DNA of 45,701 nt from Coriobacteriia bacterium (lineage in GTDB: Bacteria > Actinomycetota > Coriobacteriia > Coriobacteriales > UBA8131), in the NCBI GenBank assembly GCA_009784425.1, contig WRBR01000005.1, positions 1-45,701 on the forward strand. The letters are read 5' to 3'. Positions 9,555-18,498 of the stretch are shown piece after piece; within the stretch, counting starts at the first letter, position 1; each line of letters starts with the position of its first letter. The position numbers and the translations under genes were made by a program. A model generated the notes under the pieces. That model did not search any database. It was not told the origin of the DNA and saw only the letters and a list, made by a program, of their open reading frames with translations.

Positions 9555-11450
9555 ATGGAAAAACCAACAACAAGCTGGCAGGAATTATTCAATCAGTTAC
9601 AGGGTGGAGCAAGTGGCCCCGGCTCCGGCGGCTCAGGCTCGGGCGGGGGCTCAGGATCAGGCGGTTCGGGCTCTGGCGGCTCTGGCGGCTCAGGCAGCGG
9701 TCAACCCAACCCAGGCTCAATATGGTCCATGACTCAGGAGCAGATGACCGAGAAACAACGCAAGATGCTGGCAAAACTACTTAAGGTTTTGCTGGTTCTT
9801 GCCATCCCCATCATCTTGTTCTGCTATTGGTATTTTCACCCGCCCCTTAATATTCAGAGTGTAGACCTCTGGTACTTTGTGGGCTTTTTTGTTTTGCTTC
9901 CGGTGTTTGTTTTTTTCTACTATCGTTACAAGCTCTATCAGCAGGGCACCAAAAAGCATAAAAAAGATGCCAAAAAATCCAAGCTCAACAAACGCTTGAT
10001 GATGATTCCTTTGGCAGTGGTTGTGCTGGGCTTGGTGGGCGCCTTGACCTCGGCCGTGTTTTTCCCTGGCAATGCTCAACGGTATTCCAGCATTTTGAGC
10101 ATCACAGACCTGGAGTTTGTCCATGATATCCAGCAGGTCAATTTTGAGCAGATTCCCATTATCGATCGTAACTCTGCGGCTAATTTGGGGATCAGGGTTA
10201 TGGGAGAAATCCCCGAGTACGTAAGTCAGTTTGAAATCAGCCCTCTTTATAGCCAGATCAACTACCAAAATCAGCCGGTGCGGGTTAGCCCCCTGCTCTA
10301 TGCCGATGTTATCAAGTTTTTCACTAACAGCGGCTCGGGCCTCCCTGCCTACGTCATGGTGGAAATGACCACGCAAAACACCCAAATTGTGCGCCTTGAC
10401 CAGCCCATGCGCTATTCGCAGTCAGAGCTGCTCACTCGCAACATCTACCGCCACGTTCAGCTCTCCTATCCCTTTTATCTGCTGGATGAATTCTCCTTTG
10501 AGATAGACGACGAAGGTCATCCTTGGTGGATCTGCCCGGTGCAAAAGCGCACAATTGGCCTCTTTGGCGGCACCACTATTCAGCGTGTCATCATGTGCGA
10601 TGCAGTTACCGGAGAAACCACTGATCTTCCGATAGAAGAAGTTCCCCAATGGGTAGACAGGGCGTTTCCGGCAGAGCTGCTCATTACGCAGTACAACTGG
10701 TTTGGTGCCTACCACAACGGCTTCATCAACTCGTTCCTGGGCCAGGAGGGCGTGGTGCAAACCACCCCGGGCACCGACGGCATGCTGGCTTATAACTACA
10801 TTGCCAAGGACGACGACGTTTGGGTATACTCCGGCGTGACCTCTGCGGTGGCAGACAGATCAATCGTGGGCTTTATGCTTATCAATCAGCGCACGGGAGC
10901 AGGACACTACTATGCCATAGCCGGCGCAACTGAGGATTCGGCCATGCGTTCGGCCGAGGGCCAGGTGCAGCACCTCAATTACCGTGCCACCTTCCCCATT
11001 CTCATCAACATTGCCGATGTGCCCACTTACTTCATGGCCTTGAAAGATAACGCCGGCTTGGTAAAGAAGTTTGCCATGCTTGATATCCAGCGCTTCCAAA
11101 ACGTGGCGGTGGGTGACACCGTGGCAGAGACGGAGCGAGCGTATTTACAACTACTCATCACCAACGGTGTGGAAGTTAAAACCGACGAGACCGTTGCCGT
11201 GTACGATAACGTTTCTGGCGTGGTATCACGCATCACTCCTATGGTCGTTGACGGAAACTCAGTTTTCTTCGTCAAGCTCAAAGGCGATAGCAACGTCTAC
11301 CAGGCTTCTCTGCCTGTGCTGATCTATTTGCTGGACGTGGATCTGGGAGACGAGATTAATATCGGCTACTGGCAAGATGAAGGTATGAGAATCATTGAAG
11401 AGCTGGAAATAATCAAAAAGGCTCCCGTTGAAGTGCCGCTAGAAAACTAA
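9555..11450 (+). CDS. Membrane protein of unknown function with N-terminal Gly/Ser repeat segment, TM helices and large extracytoplasmic domain
   Basis: 631 aa; GGASGPGSGGSGSGGGSGSGGSGSGGSGGSGSG then hydrophobic segments at KLLKVLLVLAIPIILFCYWYF, YFVGFFVLLPVFVFFYY and RLMMIPLAVVVLGLVGALTSAVFF. Confidence 0.7.
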   Translation: MEKPTTSWQELFNQLQGGASGPGSGGSGSGGGSGSGGSGSGGSGGSGSGQPNPGSIWSMTQEQMTEKQRKMLAKLLKVLLVLAIPIILFCYWYFHPPLNIQSVDLWYFVGFFVLLPVFVFFYYRYKLYQQGTKKHKKDAKKSKLNKRLMMIPLAVVVLGLVGALTSAVFFPGNAQRYSSILSITDLEFVHDIQQVNFEQIPIIDRNSAANLGIRVMGEIPEYVSQFEISPLYSQINYQNQPVRVSPLLYADVIKFFTNSGSGLPAYVMVEMTTQNTQIVRLDQPMRYSQSELLTRNIYRHVQLSYPFYLLDEFSFEIDDEGHPWWICPVQKRTIGLFGGTTIQRVIMCDAVTGETTDLPIEEVPQWVDRAFPAELLITQYNWFGAYHNGFINSFLGQEGVVQTTPGTDGMLAYNYIAKDDDVWVYSGVTSAVADRSIVGFMLINQRTGAGHYYAIAGATEDSAMRSAEGQVQHLNYRATFPILINIADVPTYFMALKDNAGLVKKFAMLDIQRFQNVAVGDTVAETERAYLQLLITNGVEVKTDETVAVYDNVSGVVSRITPMVVDGNSVFFVKLKGDSNVYQASLPVLIYLLDVDLGDEINIGYWQDEGMRIIEELEIIKKAPVEVPLEN

Positions 11451-11472
11451 GATTGCTTAACAGCAAACTGTT

Positions 11473-11503
11473 ACGACCCGAGGGGACAGACCCCTCGGGT
11501 CGT
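11473..11503. terminator. Bidirectional terminator-like hairpin between convergent genes
   Basis: Perfect 13-bp stem ACGACCCGAGGGG-ACAGA-CCCCTCGGGTCGT between the 9555 gene (+) and coaX (-). Confidence 0.75.
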
Positions 11504-11520
11504 TATCATTGCAGGGCAAC

Positions 11521-12297
11521 TCAGAGCAAAGCGCGCTCATAAGCCAAGCGAAGGCCCTCTAAAGTGAGGTTGTCGTTGACGTCGGTGATGGTTTGGGAGA
11601 GCTTGAGTACGCGCCTCGATAAGCCGCCGGTGGCGATGACGGGAGCTTCATAACCCAGCTCGTCAAACACGCGCCTCACCAGTCCGTCAATGCGGTCTAT
11701 CTCCCCATAGGTGAGCCCGCTTTGCACAGCGGTCTTGGTTGATATGCCAATAACCTGAGGCGGCGTTTCTATGTCTATGCGCGGGAGTCGGGCGGCCGCA
11801 TCAAACAGGGCATTGGTGGAGGTGACTAGTCCCGGCGCGATGATGCCTCCCACAAAGGCACCTTCTTTGTTGATGACCTCCATGTTGGTGGCGGTGCCAA
11901 AGTCCACCACTATAACCGGTGCGCCATAGAACTCTACGGCTGCCAGGGCATCGGCAATGCGGTCGGCGCCAATCTCCTCCGGTGTTGCATAGCTGCATGA
12001 AAAACCCACCGCTGTTTCGTGGGTCAAGAGCAGGGGCTCTGAGCCGCTGAGCTTTTGAGCCGCCACCCGCCACTCGCCGCTCAAGGCCGGCACCACCGAA
12101 GCAACGGCCACTGCATGAATGAGCAAAGGTTCCAAGTCATTGGCAAGAAGGGTTCTGAGCGATATCAACAGCTCATCTGCCGTATCGGTTGCGCGTGTTG
12201 AAAGACGCCAGCTCAACACCAGGTCCTTGCCGTCATAGACTCCCAGGTGGGTCTGAGTATTACCGATGTCTGCAACCAGTAACATGAAAACCTCCAA
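11521..12297 (-). CDS. coaX: Type III pantothenate kinase
   Basis: MLLVADIGNTQTHLGVYDG, GADRIADALAA, VIVVDFGTATNMEVIN, GGIIAPGL, ATGGLSRR. True start probably the internal MLLVAD. Confidence 0.95.
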   Translation of the reverse strand: MEVFMLLVADIGNTQTHLGVYDGKDLVLSWRLSTRATDTADELLISLRTLLANDLEPLLIHAVAVASVVPALSGEWRVAAQKLSGSEPLLLTHETAVGFSCSYATPEEIGADRIADALAAVEFYGAPVIVVDFGTATNMEVINKEGAFVGGIIAPGLVTSTNALFDAAARLPRIDIETPPQVIGISTKTAVQSGLTYGEIDRIDGLVRRVFDELGYEAPVIATGGLSRRVLKLSQTITDVNDNLTLEGLRLAYERALL

Positions 12298-12401
12298 AAC
12301 CTCAAATACTGCGGTAGGCTACGCAAAATCTAACGCCCATTGTATCGCAGGTGAGTGGTATCATTAACGTAAGTCATGAGGTGCTGTTGAAGGGAGACGC
12401 A

Positions 12402-13115
12402 ATGACCGACACACCAGCCCATATCCTCGTTGTTGACGACGAGCCCTCAATAACCGAATTTGTTGGCTATAACCTGCGCAAAGAAGGCTATGAGGTGAGT
12501 ATAGCCGCCGATGGGGCTGCGGCACTCGAGCTTGTTAACTCCCAGCATTTTGACCTGGTAATCATGGACGTTATGTTGCCCAATATGGACGGTTATGAGG
12601 TAGTGAGGCGCATTCGAGCCAACTACACCATGCCCGTTCTCTTTCTCAGCGCGCGCGACACCGAGCTTGATAAAGTTGTGGGCCTTGAAATCGGCGGAGA
12701 CGACTATCTGGCCAAGCCCTTTGGGGTCCGCGAGCTTATCGCCCGCGCCAAAGCGCTGCTCAGACGTTCTGCCAGCCAAGAAAACGGCGGCCTCGGAGAC
12801 GACTTTGATGAGGTAATCGAAGTCAGCGGCATCAAACTCGACGAAGGCACCCATATTGCGGTGAGCGAAAAAGGCCCCATTGAGCTGACACCGCGGGAGT
12901 TTGAGCTCCTCGCTGCGCTGATGCGTCACGCCGGCAAGGTGCTTTCGCGCGACCAGCTCTTGCACGACGCCTGGGGGTGGGAATACCTGGTAGAAACCAA
13001 AACCGTCGACACACACGTCAAACGTTTGCGTGACAAGCTTGAGGCGGCCAAGGTAGACCCGGGCCTCATTGAAACGGTACGCGGCTACGGATACCGATTC
13101 AAAGTTCTCACCTAG
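12402..13115 (+). CDS. OmpR-family DNA-binding response regulator
   Basis: ILVVDDEPSITEFVGYNL, LVIMDVMLPNMDG, KPFGVREL, winged-helix ELTPREFELL...VDTHVKRLRDKL...RGYGYRF. Start taken at ATG 12402 (MTDTPAHILVVDDE). Confidence 0.95.
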   Translation: MTDTPAHILVVDDEPSITEFVGYNLRKEGYEVSIAADGAAALELVNSQHFDLVIMDVMLPNMDGYEVVRRIRANYTMPVLFLSARDTELDKVVGLEIGGDDYLAKPFGVRELIARAKALLRRSASQENGGLGDDFDEVIEVSGIKLDEGTHIAVSEKGPIELTPREFELLAALMRHAGKVLSRDQLLHDAWGWEYLVETKTVDTHVKRLRDKLEAAKVDPGLIETVRGYGYRFKVLT

Positions 13116-13182
13116 ATGCAACCTGCCGTTAGTCAGCCAGTAATAGGGGGCTGCTCTCCCTCCCGTTTTCCAGGAGGTACGC

Positions 13183-14232
13183 TTGCACTATAAAACACTC
13201 AGAATACTGCTGGCAATCATCTGCGCTGCCATAGCCATGATTATTGCGCTTATTGCCGTAGCGCTGATTTTTGCACAGATTGAGAGTGAACTCCTGGTAG
13301 TGACCGTAATACTGCCCCTGGGCCTGATAGCTTTTGTGTGTGCCTATGCCGCCACGGGCTTTTATCTGGGCCCCATTGGCAAGGTGATGCTGCGCGTTAA
13401 GCAACTGGCCGACGGGCACATTTCGGTGCGCTTTATGGACGAAAGAATGGCGCGTGCCCCCTTGGGAGTTCAGGAGCTGGCAACTGAATTAGACTCGGTT
13501 GCCTCAAAGATGCGCACCCAGCTGGCCGAAGCTGCCGCAGAGAGCAAGCGGCAAAACCAGTTTGTCAGCGATGTCTCGCACGAACTGCGCACGCCGCTCA
13601 CTTCAATCCGCGGCGCGGCAGAGACCATGATGGATGAGGACATCTCCTTTGAAGACCGACACTTCTTTTGTGAGAGTATCGTCCGCGAAAGCGAGCGGCT
13701 GACGCGCCTGGCCAATGAGCTGCTCACGCTGCAGCGCATTGACGGCAGAGGAGAGATAGTCCTTGAGCGTGTAAATCTTCATAAGGTGGTGGAAGATGCG
13801 GTTAACTCGCTCGCGCCGCTGCTGGAGGAGCGCAATGTTGAGATCACGCTCAACGGCGAAGCTCCGGACGTACTGGGTGACACCGACCGCCTTCAGCAGG
13901 TGACGGTGAACCTCATTGAAAATGCCAGCCGTTTTACTAACCCTGAGCATGGGCGGATTTGGGTGGAGCTCTCCGGTATCAGAGGGCATAGCATCCTTGC
14001 GGTGAAGGACAACGGAAAAGGCTTTGGCGATGTTGACCCGGCTCGACTCTTTGACCGTTTTTATCGAGGCGATGCCAGCCGAGCCCGCACCACCGGAGGC
14101 ACAGGTCTTGGTCTTACCATAGTCAAGGCAATCGTTGACTCGCACGACGGTACCGTTGAGGCTGTCAACTTGCCCGATGGCGGCGCTTGTTTTATTGTTG
14201 CTATACCTTCATTGCCACCCCGATCCGAGTGA
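13183..14232 (+). CDS. Sensor histidine kinase (HAMP-like, HisKA, HATPase_c)
   Basis: FVSDVSHELRTPLTSIRGAAETM, VNLIENASRFT, VKDNGKGFGDVDPARLFDRFYR, GGTGLGLTIVKAIVDSHDG; TTG start. Confidence 0.93.
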   Translation: MHYKTLRILLAIICAAIAMIIALIAVALIFAQIESELLVVTVILPLGLIAFVCAYAATGFYLGPIGKVMLRVKQLADGHISVRFMDERMARAPLGVQELATELDSVASKMRTQLAEAAAESKRQNQFVSDVSHELRTPLTSIRGAAETMMDEDISFEDRHFFCESIVRESERLTRLANELLTLQRIDGRGEIVLERVNLHKVVEDAVNSLAPLLEERNVEITLNGEAPDVLGDTDRLQQVTVNLIENASRFTNPEHGRIWVELSGIRGHSILAVKDNGKGFGDVDPARLFDRFYRGDASRARTTGGTGLGLTIVKAIVDSHDGTVEAVNLPDGGACFIVAIPSLPPRSE

Positions 14233-14291
14233 GCTTGAGGTTTGCGAATATGAGAGGTCCTTGCCCATGACATCGATTTTGAGGAAGTGAA

Positions 14292-15749
14292 GTGCCAATG
14301 ACCCCAACGGTTGCCAATACGAGTATTGACACCAGTGACCCCCGCATTAAGCAGCGCGTGAGACAAAAGCTGCTGGATATCAACGCACGGCGTATGCTGG
14401 TGTTGTGCCTGTTATTTGTGGTACTGCAAGCAGCAACGTTACTCCTGGGCTCTGCAAACATCGCCTTTTTCTATCCCGATAGCGGCCACCGCATTTTTTA
14501 CCTGGGCAGCAATGAGTTTGTCTTTCTGCTCAATGTGGGAACCTTGAGCTTACTCAGGATTGTCTCCCTTTGTTTGGGCGCGCTTTTTGCCCTACTCTTC
14601 GCCCTGGGCATTCGCGGCTTAATTAAGAGCCCTAAAACACAGAACAACCTCGTGCACGCATGCATTATCATACTGTCCGGCATACAGATCATTGTGTTTA
14701 GTCTTGAATTTGATAGCTTGAACCTCCTGTTCAACTTGGTGGTGTTCTTGCTGATGCTGGGGATCCTGCCGGTGCTGCCGCGCCTGCACATACTGGGTTT
14801 CGCCCTTGCTTTTGCCTTGTTAAGTGGCGTGAGCTTTATCGTGGGGCTCCCCAGCTATGGGGAATATATCTCGTCGGTAGGCGTCTACACCTCGCTTGCC
14901 ATTGTTGCGCTCCTGGCAAGCCTGTGTGCCTCGTGGTTGAATTATAGCTCTGTTGAAAAGACGATAGCGATTGGCCTTGAGCTTGAGGATCAAAAAGCCA
15001 ATAACGAAGCATACATCGAAGAACAAACTGCTGAGTACAGAGAAAAAGCCCGCGCTGCCGAGGCCGCCAATCTTGCTAAGACCCGTTTTCTCACACGCGT
15101 CAGCCACGAAATGCGCACCTCTCTCACCACCATCCTCGGCATGGTTTTTGTTGTCAAGGAAACCAATGACCCCAAGAGTAGGGAAGAGAGCCTTCTGGCC
15201 ATCGATCAGGCATCGCATAAGCTCAGGGATATCGTGGCCAACATCATCGATACCACCAAGATTGAGCTGGACTTTGCCGGCGATGATCTCAACCAGGAGT
15301 TTGCCTTGCTCAATGCGGATAAAGCTTTGCCGCAGCGCATGGGCGAGCGTGTCGAGGCACCTAACCTTGCGGGCAAAAACATTCTCATCGTCGAAGACCT
15401 TGAGACCAACCGTTTTGTGCTGCGGGAGTATCTCAAGGTTACCAAAGCAAATGTTGAAGAGGCAGAAAACGGCAGAATTGCGGTTGAGATGTTCAGCGCA
15501 TCTCCTGTTGGGTACTACAACTTTGTTTTCATGGATCTGCTCATGCCCGAGATGAACGGTCATGATGCCACCCGAGCAATCCGCTCATTAAAGCGCGGCG
15601 ATGCCTTGGATGTCCCCATAGTGGCAGTGAGCGCCAATGCCTTCAAAGAAGATATTGAGGCCTCGCTGGCGGCAGGCATGGACATGCATCTGGCAAAACC
15701 GGTAGAGCAGTCAACCATCTTTAGTGTATTGATTGAGAGAATCATATGA
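14292..15749 (+). CDS. Membrane histidine-kinase-like protein: TM region, HisKA phosphoacceptor helix, receiver domain, no recognisable HATPase_c
   Basis: VSHEMRTSLTTILGM (H-box), then after ~95 aa KNILIVEDLETNRFVLREYL...FVFMDLLMPEMNG...VAVSANA...LAKPV (complete REC). No N/G-box motifs between. Ends in 4-nt ATGA overlap with purB. Confidence 0.85.
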   Translation: MPMTPTVANTSIDTSDPRIKQRVRQKLLDINARRMLVLCLLFVVLQAATLLLGSANIAFFYPDSGHRIFYLGSNEFVFLLNVGTLSLLRIVSLCLGALFALLFALGIRGLIKSPKTQNNLVHACIIILSGIQIIVFSLEFDSLNLLFNLVVFLLMLGILPVLPRLHILGFALAFALLSGVSFIVGLPSYGEYISSVGVYTSLAIVALLASLCASWLNYSSVEKTIAIGLELEDQKANNEAYIEEQTAEYREKARAAEAANLAKTRFLTRVSHEMRTSLTTILGMVFVVKETNDPKSREESLLAIDQASHKLRDIVANIIDTTKIELDFAGDDLNQEFALLNADKALPQRMGERVEAPNLAGKNILIVEDLETNRFVLREYLKVTKANVEEAENGRIAVEMFSASPVGYYNFVFMDLLMPEMNGHDATRAIRSLKRGDALDVPIVAVSANAFKEDIEASLAAGMDMHLAKPVEQSTIFSVLIERII

Positions 15750-17098
15750 TTGATCGTTATTCGCGTCCCGAGATGTCTCACATCTTCTCACTTGAGAACA
15801 AATTTGCCCTGTGGCAGGAGATTGAGGTGCTCTTTGCCGAGGCCTGCGCAAAGCAGGGAAAGATTGGCATCACCTTGGAAGAAGCGCGCTGGATACGCCA
15901 ACACGCAGGCTTTGATTTGGCTGCCATTGAAGAGATTGAGGCCGTCACCAACCACGATGTCATTGCCTTTCTCACCAATCTGGGCCAGCATGTGGATGCA
16001 GGGGTTTCTGAAGGAGACCCCAAGCCCTCGCGCTGGCTACACTATGGCATGACCTCTTCGGACCTGGGCGACACGGCGCTCTGTTGCCAGATAACCCAGG
16101 CGGTGGACTTAATCCTGGCTGCCGTGCGCAAGTTGGGTGAGAGCTGCAAGCGCCGAGCCCTTGAAGAGCAGGGCACACTCTGTGTGGGTCGCACGCACGG
16201 CATTCAAGCGGAGCCAATGACCTTTGGCATGAAGTTTGGTGCCTGGGCCTGGGCTCTCAAACGAGCCGAGCAGCGGCTGCTTGATGCCCGCGCCTTGAGT
16301 GCGGCACGGGGAGCGCTCTCCGGTGCTGTAGGCTCATATTCCAGCATTGATCCGGCTTTGGAAGCCTATGTGTGCGAGCACCTGGGCCTCACGCCCGACC
16401 CCCTCTCAACGCAAGTCATTGCGCGCGACAACCATGCCCATGTTTCAGCGGCCCTTGCCGGCTCTGCTGCTACTCTTGAACAGATCGCCACAGAGATACG
16501 CGCGCTGCAAAAGTCCGAAGTGCTGGAGGCAGAGGAGCCCTTTACCAAAGGCCAAAAAGGCTCTAGCGCCATGCCCCATAAGCGCAACCCCATAACCTGC
16601 GAGCGCGTATGCGGCCTGGCGCGCGTGGTCAAGGCCAATATGCAGGTTGCCCTCGATAACGTTGCCCTTTGGCACGAGCGGGATATTTCCCATTCCTCCG
16701 CGGAGCGCGTGGTGGTGGCTGATTCGTTCATAGCCCTTGACTATATGCTCGCCAAGATGCAGTGGGTTATCGACGGGCTCGTTTTGTACCCTGCCAACAT
16801 GCTGGCAAACCTAGAGCGCACCCGTGGGCTGATCTATTCAAGCAAGGTGCTCCTTGTTCTGGTGGACGCTGGTATCACCCGCGAAGAAGCCTACGCCATT
16901 GTGCAGCGCAACGCCCTCGCCGTTTGGGATGACATTCAGCAGGCCGCTACCGGTCTGAGCTTTCGTGAGCGCCTCGAAGCAGATCCGGACGCGGCCAGTC
17001 TCATTGGCCCCGAGACCCTCGACGCAGTGTTTGACCCCTGGAGTTTCCTAGGCACTACCTCCATCCTCTTCGACCGCCTCAAAAAGTTGGAATTTTAG
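15746..17098 (+). CDS. purB: Adenylosuccinate lyase
   Basis: HYGMTSSDLGDTA, GRTHGIQAEPMTFG, and the fumarase/lyase signature KGSSAMPHKRNPI. Confidence 0.97.
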   Translation: MIDRYSRPEMSHIFSLENKFALWQEIEVLFAEACAKQGKIGITLEEARWIRQHAGFDLAAIEEIEAVTNHDVIAFLTNLGQHVDAGVSEGDPKPSRWLHYGMTSSDLGDTALCCQITQAVDLILAAVRKLGESCKRRALEEQGTLCVGRTHGIQAEPMTFGMKFGAWAWALKRAEQRLLDARALSAARGALSGAVGSYSSIDPALEAYVCEHLGLTPDPLSTQVIARDNHAHVSAALAGSAATLEQIATEIRALQKSEVLEAEEPFTKGQKGSSAMPHKRNPITCERVCGLARVVKANMQVALDNVALWHERDISHSSAERVVVADSFIALDYMLAKMQWVIDGLVLYPANMLANLERTRGLIYSSKVLLVLVDAGITREEAYAIVQRNALAVWDDIQQAATGLSFRERLEADPDAASLIGPETLDAVFDPWSFLGTTSILFDRLKKLEF

Positions 17099-17110
17099 GC
17101 GTGAGGTACT

Positions 17111-17231
17111 GGTACAGAGGGACGGGGTTGGTGTGGTACAGAGGGACGGGGTTGGTGTACCACTTTTTGAGGCAAAAAGTGGTACACCAACCCCGTCCCT
17201 CTGTACCACACCAACCCCGTCCCTCTGTACC
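17111..17231. repeat. 121-bp near-perfect palindrome of two duplicated 24-mers per arm
   Basis: Left arm GGTACAGAGGGACGGGGTTGGTGT x2 (17111-17134, 17135-17158) + ACCACTTTTT, 5-nt loop GAGGC, right arm exact reverse complement AAAAAGTGGT + ACACCAACCCCGTCCCTCTGTACC x2 to 17231. Degenerate GGGGAC units continue to ~17275. Confidence 0.95.
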
Positions 17232-17293
17232 ATACCAGCCCCGTCCCCCTGCCCAAAACGCCCCGTCCCCTTTGTCCATGCTATACTAAGCCA

Positions 17294-18373
17294 ATGAAAA
17301 CACGGCATAAGTTCAACAATCTTAGAGTGTTTCTCAGGTGCATCTTGGCAACGGTGCTTGCCACTGCCCTCTTTGCTCCCGTTACCCTGCAAAGTGCTTT
17401 TGCTGAGCCAAGCTCGGCAGAAAAGCAGGCAGAGGTTGATGAGGCCAGCGCCAGGCTGGCTGCTACTGAAGCAGAGATGTTCAGGATTGGCGAGGACTAT
17501 CAGGTAGCCTTTGCCGCGCATGAGCAAGCCGTAGCGGCAATGGATGAAGCGCAAGAGCGCATCGACACCGCCCAAGCCATCATCACCGATACCCAGGAGC
17601 GCTTGGGTGCTCGCGCTGTCTACATGTATCGCCAAGGCCCACTCTCGCTGCTTGAGGTGCTCTTTGGAGCCACCAGTTTTGCAGAGTTTGCCTCCAGCTG
17701 GGATTTAATCAATGCTATCAACCTTGAAAACGCCCAGCTCATTCAAAACAACAAAGATGCTCGCATTGAGGCCGAGGAAGCCCGCGAGGAATTTGCTGCA
17801 CAAGAAAAGATAGCTGCCAGCAACCTGGCAGAAGTTGAGGCGCTGATAGCTCAGGCGCAGGCAGTGTATACTGCTCAAGAGGCAGAGCTAGCCTCGCTCA
17901 GCGCAGAAGTTGCCGAGCTTGTTCTCAGAGAGCAAGAAGAACGCCAAGCCGAGGCTGCAGAGAACAACGAAGGACCCTACAACAATGACTATAATCCTCC
18001 GCCAGTGCCCACCGGCGGGTACCCTGATGTGGTGGCCGCGGCTGTCAGCAGGCTCGGTTGCCCCTATGTCTACGGAGGCACAGGCCCGGACTACTTTGAC
18101 TGCTCAGGCTTTACCTCCTGGTGTTACACGCAGGCAGGGCGCGGCTACATAGGACGCGGCCCCGGCAATCAATACGCAGCCGCTTCTGCGCGCTGGCCCT
18201 ACGCCGCCGGCGGCGCACAACCGGGTGATGTACTGTGGTGGCCGCCAGAAACCGGCTATACCCACGTGGCCATCTATGTAGGCGGTGGGACGTATATACA
18301 CGCCCCTCTACCGGGGCAGAGCGTCTGTTATGCGTCTTGGGGCATAGAAAACCTCATAGTTTTGCGCTTTTAG
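17294..18373 (+). CDS. Secreted NlpC/P60 peptidoglycan hydrolase with N-terminal coiled coil
   Basis: Signal peptide, Glu/Ala coiled coil, VVAAAVSRLGCPYVYGGTGPDYFDCSGFTSWCY (catalytic Cys), HVAIYVGGGTYIHAP (His). Confidence 0.9.
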   Translation: MKTRHKFNNLRVFLRCILATVLATALFAPVTLQSAFAEPSSAEKQAEVDEASARLAATEAEMFRIGEDYQVAFAAHEQAVAAMDEAQERIDTAQAIITDTQERLGARAVYMYRQGPLSLLEVLFGATSFAEFASSWDLINAINLENAQLIQNNKDARIEAEEAREEFAAQEKIAASNLAEVEALIAQAQAVYTAQEAELASLSAEVAELVLREQEERQAEAAENNEGPYNNDYNPPPVPTGGYPDVVAAAVSRLGCPYVYGGTGPDYFDCSGFTSWCYTQAGRGYIGRGPGNQYAAASARWPYAAGGAQPGDVLWWPPETGYTHVAIYVGGGTYIHAPLPGQSVCYASWGIENLIVLRF

Positions 18374-18498
18374 TTTGAAAAAAGGTAAATAAGCAGTATA
18401 CTGAGCATCAAACGATTTGGTTACATGCTTTTTTATCAATACCGATGTTCGATATGATGAAAAACTGCAATAGCGAGCATTAACGGAGATTTTATAAT

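Noticed and set aside
17111-17275. CRISPR array hypothesis for the 24-nt repeats
   Set aside because: Repeats are contiguous and arranged as inverted duplicates without unique spacers, and no cas genes are present.
17048-17635. 195-aa and 66-aa minus-strand and 62-aa plus-strand ORFs across the 17111 palindrome
   Set aside because: Repetitive peptides (GTEGRGWCGTEGRGW, PRPSVPHQPRPSVPYQ) are simply translations of the palindrome.
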